Origin: Victivallales bacterium
Lineage (GTDB): Bacteria > Verrucomicrobiota > Lentisphaeria > Oligosphaerales > Oligosphaeraceae
Direction of reading: 5' to 3'
Length of the DNA: 16,202 bases
Assembly (NCBI GenBank): GCA_900769285.1
Contig: CAAGGB010000190.1
Coordinates: 1-16,202, forward strand
Shown here: in pieces, positions 15,315-16,202 of the stretch
Position numbering within the stretch: the first letter of the stretch is position 1
Layout of the letters: every line of letters begins with the position of its first letter
The notes under the pieces: generated by a model
What the model saw: the letters and a program-made list of their open reading frames with translations, nothing else
The model's database searches: none
What the model was told of the DNA's origin: nothing
Position numbers and translations under genes: made by a program

Positions 15315-16004
15315 ATGAAGAAAGCTATGGACACATTCAGGGATTTGGGATTTGCGAAGCTGGACATGAGCCGCGCACGGCGAACCGGGCTGGGGGAGAC
15401 CGTGTACTGTCCGGGGAAGACGGCTGACCAACTGGTCGGTATCATGCGCGCGTTCGAAGAGTCGGGTGAACGGGCGCTCGGGACGAAGTGCACGGCGGAA
15501 CAGGCGGAGCGCCTGGCGTCGAGCGGAGTTCCCGTGACGTATGACGCGGTGTCGCGTCTGGTGTCGTCGACGTGGGGAGTGCGTCCGACACTGGGCGGTC
15601 TGGTGGCTGTATGCACAGGAGGGACGGCGGACATCCCCGTGGCGGAGGAGGCCGCGGGGACGGCGGAGTTCTTTGGCGCACGGGTGGCGCGTCACTATGA
15701 CGTGGGGGTGGCGGGGCTGCATCGTCTGCTGTCGCGGATTGAGGCGATACGTGAGGCGGATGTCGTGATTGCGGTGGCCGGGATGGAGGGTGCGTTGGGA
15801 AGCGTGCTGGCGGGGCTGGTGGAGGCACCGCTGGTGGCGGTGCCGACGTCCGTGGGCTATGGCGCGAGCCTCCAGGGACTGGCGCCGCTGCTGTCGATGC
15901 TGAATTCGTGCGCCGAGGGGATGTCGGTGGTGAACATCGACAACGGCTTTGGCGCCGGCGTGCTGGCCTGCCGCATGCTGCGTATGATGAACCGAAGGAG
16001 CTAG
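15315..16004 (+). CDS. larB: Nickel-pincer cofactor biosynthesis protein LarB
   Basis: Encodes 229 aa. LarB carboxylates the pyridinium ring of nicotinic acid adenine dinucleotide and cleaves the phosphoanhydride, giving pyridinium-3,5-biscarboxylic acid mononucleotide, the first step to the nickel-pincer cofactor of LarA-type racemases. The C-terminal PurE-like domain is clear: VAVCTGGTADIPVAEEAA, VGVAGLHRLL, VAGMEGALGSVLAGLV, VAVPTSVGYGAS and LNSCAEGMSVVNIDNGFGAG. C199 in LNSCA corresponds to the cysteine that holds the nucleotide substrate in Lactobacillus LarB. ATG 15315 gives MKKAMDTF; ATG 15327 is an alternative, and no good Shine-Dalgarno separates them. The next gene is larC, as in known lar clusters; larA and larE are not in the window. 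Confidence 0.95.
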   Translation: MKKAMDTFRDLGFAKLDMSRARRTGLGETVYCPGKTADQLVGIMRAFEESGERALGTKCTAEQAERLASSGVPVTYDAVSRLVSSTWGVRPTLGGLVAVCTGGTADIPVAEEAAGTAEFFGARVARHYDVGVAGLHRLLSRIEAIREADVVIAVAGMEGALGSVLAGLVEAPLVAVPTSVGYGASLQGLAPLLSMLNSCAEGMSVVNIDNGFGAGVLACRMLRMMNRRS

Positions 16005-16093
16005 ACATCCTTTACCTTGAGTGCGCGTCGGGCATTTCGGGCGACATGACGGTCGCCGCGCTGCTCGACCTGGGCGCCAGCCGCGTAGGATAA
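16005..16093 (+). pseudogene. Start-less duplicate of the larC 5' end
   Basis: Bases 16005-16084 repeat 16123-16202 with one difference (C16081 versus T16199). It reads ILYLECASGISGDMTV and on to GASR, then VG and a TAA stop at 16091-16093. The ATG and following codons of the proper copy are absent: the spaced pair ACAT...ACAT around the real start is collapsed to one ACAT, as by a small deletion between direct repeats. It directly abuts the larB stop. A fragment of about 30 codons cannot make LarC. It may be a tandem duplication remnant or an assembly artefact. Confidence 0.8.
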
Positions 16094-16115
16094 ACCGAAG
16101 GAACGAGTCAGAGAC

Positions 16116-16202
16116 ATGAAGAACATCCTTTACCTTGAGTGCGCGTCGGGCATTTCGGGCGACATGACGGTCGCCGCGCTGCTCGACCTGGGCGCCAGTC
16201 GC
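16116..16202 (+). CDS. larC: LarC N-terminus (partial, cut by window end)
   Basis: Only 29 codons are visible, starting MKNILYLECASGISGDM, the family N-terminus (YxDCxxGISGDMxxAALLDLG). LarC is the CTP-dependent nickel insertase that completes the nickel-pincer cofactor made by LarB and LarE. AAGGA (16098-16102) lies 13 nt upstream, a slightly long spacing. The gene stands 111 nt after larB, separated by the defective duplicate. No frameshift arrangement as in Lactobacillus larC1/larC2 can be judged from this stub. Confidence 0.88.
   Translation, partial: MKNILYLECASGISGDMTVAALLDLGASR

Overview
The window is about 16 kb of GC-rich bacterial chromosome carrying mostly housekeeping genes. A LolC/E-type permease next to a LolD-type ATPase points to a Gram-negative cell with lipoprotein export. 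The large membrane-anchored, Gln-rich coiled-coil protein with Ig-like segments, the A-rich nonamer repeats and the GC-rich hairpin repeats recall Planctomycetes, Lentisphaerae and Kiritimatiellae. I therefore favour a PVC-group bacterium, possibly a metagenome assembly. No marker gene here settles this.

Layout: (1) Positions 1-2134 hold a leftward operon: an unknown helical protein, an LplA-type lipoate ligase joined to it by an ATGA overlap, and a sugar-phosphate isomerase/epimerase cut by the window edge. A near-consensus promoter at 2105-2134 probably drives it. (2) 2255-6783 runs rightward: a 1056-aa membrane/coiled-coil protein of the DUF4175 type, then a GT4 glycosyltransferase whose last codons lie in a tandem repeat. 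(3) 6784-7041 is an intergenic stretch of 35-bp and 9-bp A-rich repeats plus two terminator-like hairpins. (4) 7042-10825 is a leftward operon: glnS with an unusual C-terminal tRNA-binding domain, an MBL hydrolase and trpS. (5) From a shared divergent promoter region carrying a 9-bp inverted repeat, the Lol-type permease and ATPase run rightward (11033-13037). (6) 13038-13325 is a hairpin-rich repeat region ending in a 9-bp tandem repeat. (7) ymdB and nrdR run leftward (14632-13323). (8) 14713-15208 holds a G-rich hairpin, a 107-bp tandem repeat and a second copy of the repeat at 13079. (9) larB runs rightward, followed by a start-less 80-bp copy of the larC 5' end and then the proper larC start, cut by the window edge.

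Functionally the window covers charging of two tRNAs (Gln, Trp), lipoprotein release from the inner membrane, control of ribonucleotide reductase (NrdR), a YmdB phosphodiesterase, lipoylation and synthesis of the nickel-pincer cofactor (LarB, LarC). I see no defence system, integrase, transposase, CRISPR array or RNA gene. The unexpected material is mainly noncoding: several tandem and dispersed repeats, two of which supply stop codons to genes, a 107-bp repeat whose only difference between full copies is a base-paired double change, and the duplicated larC start.
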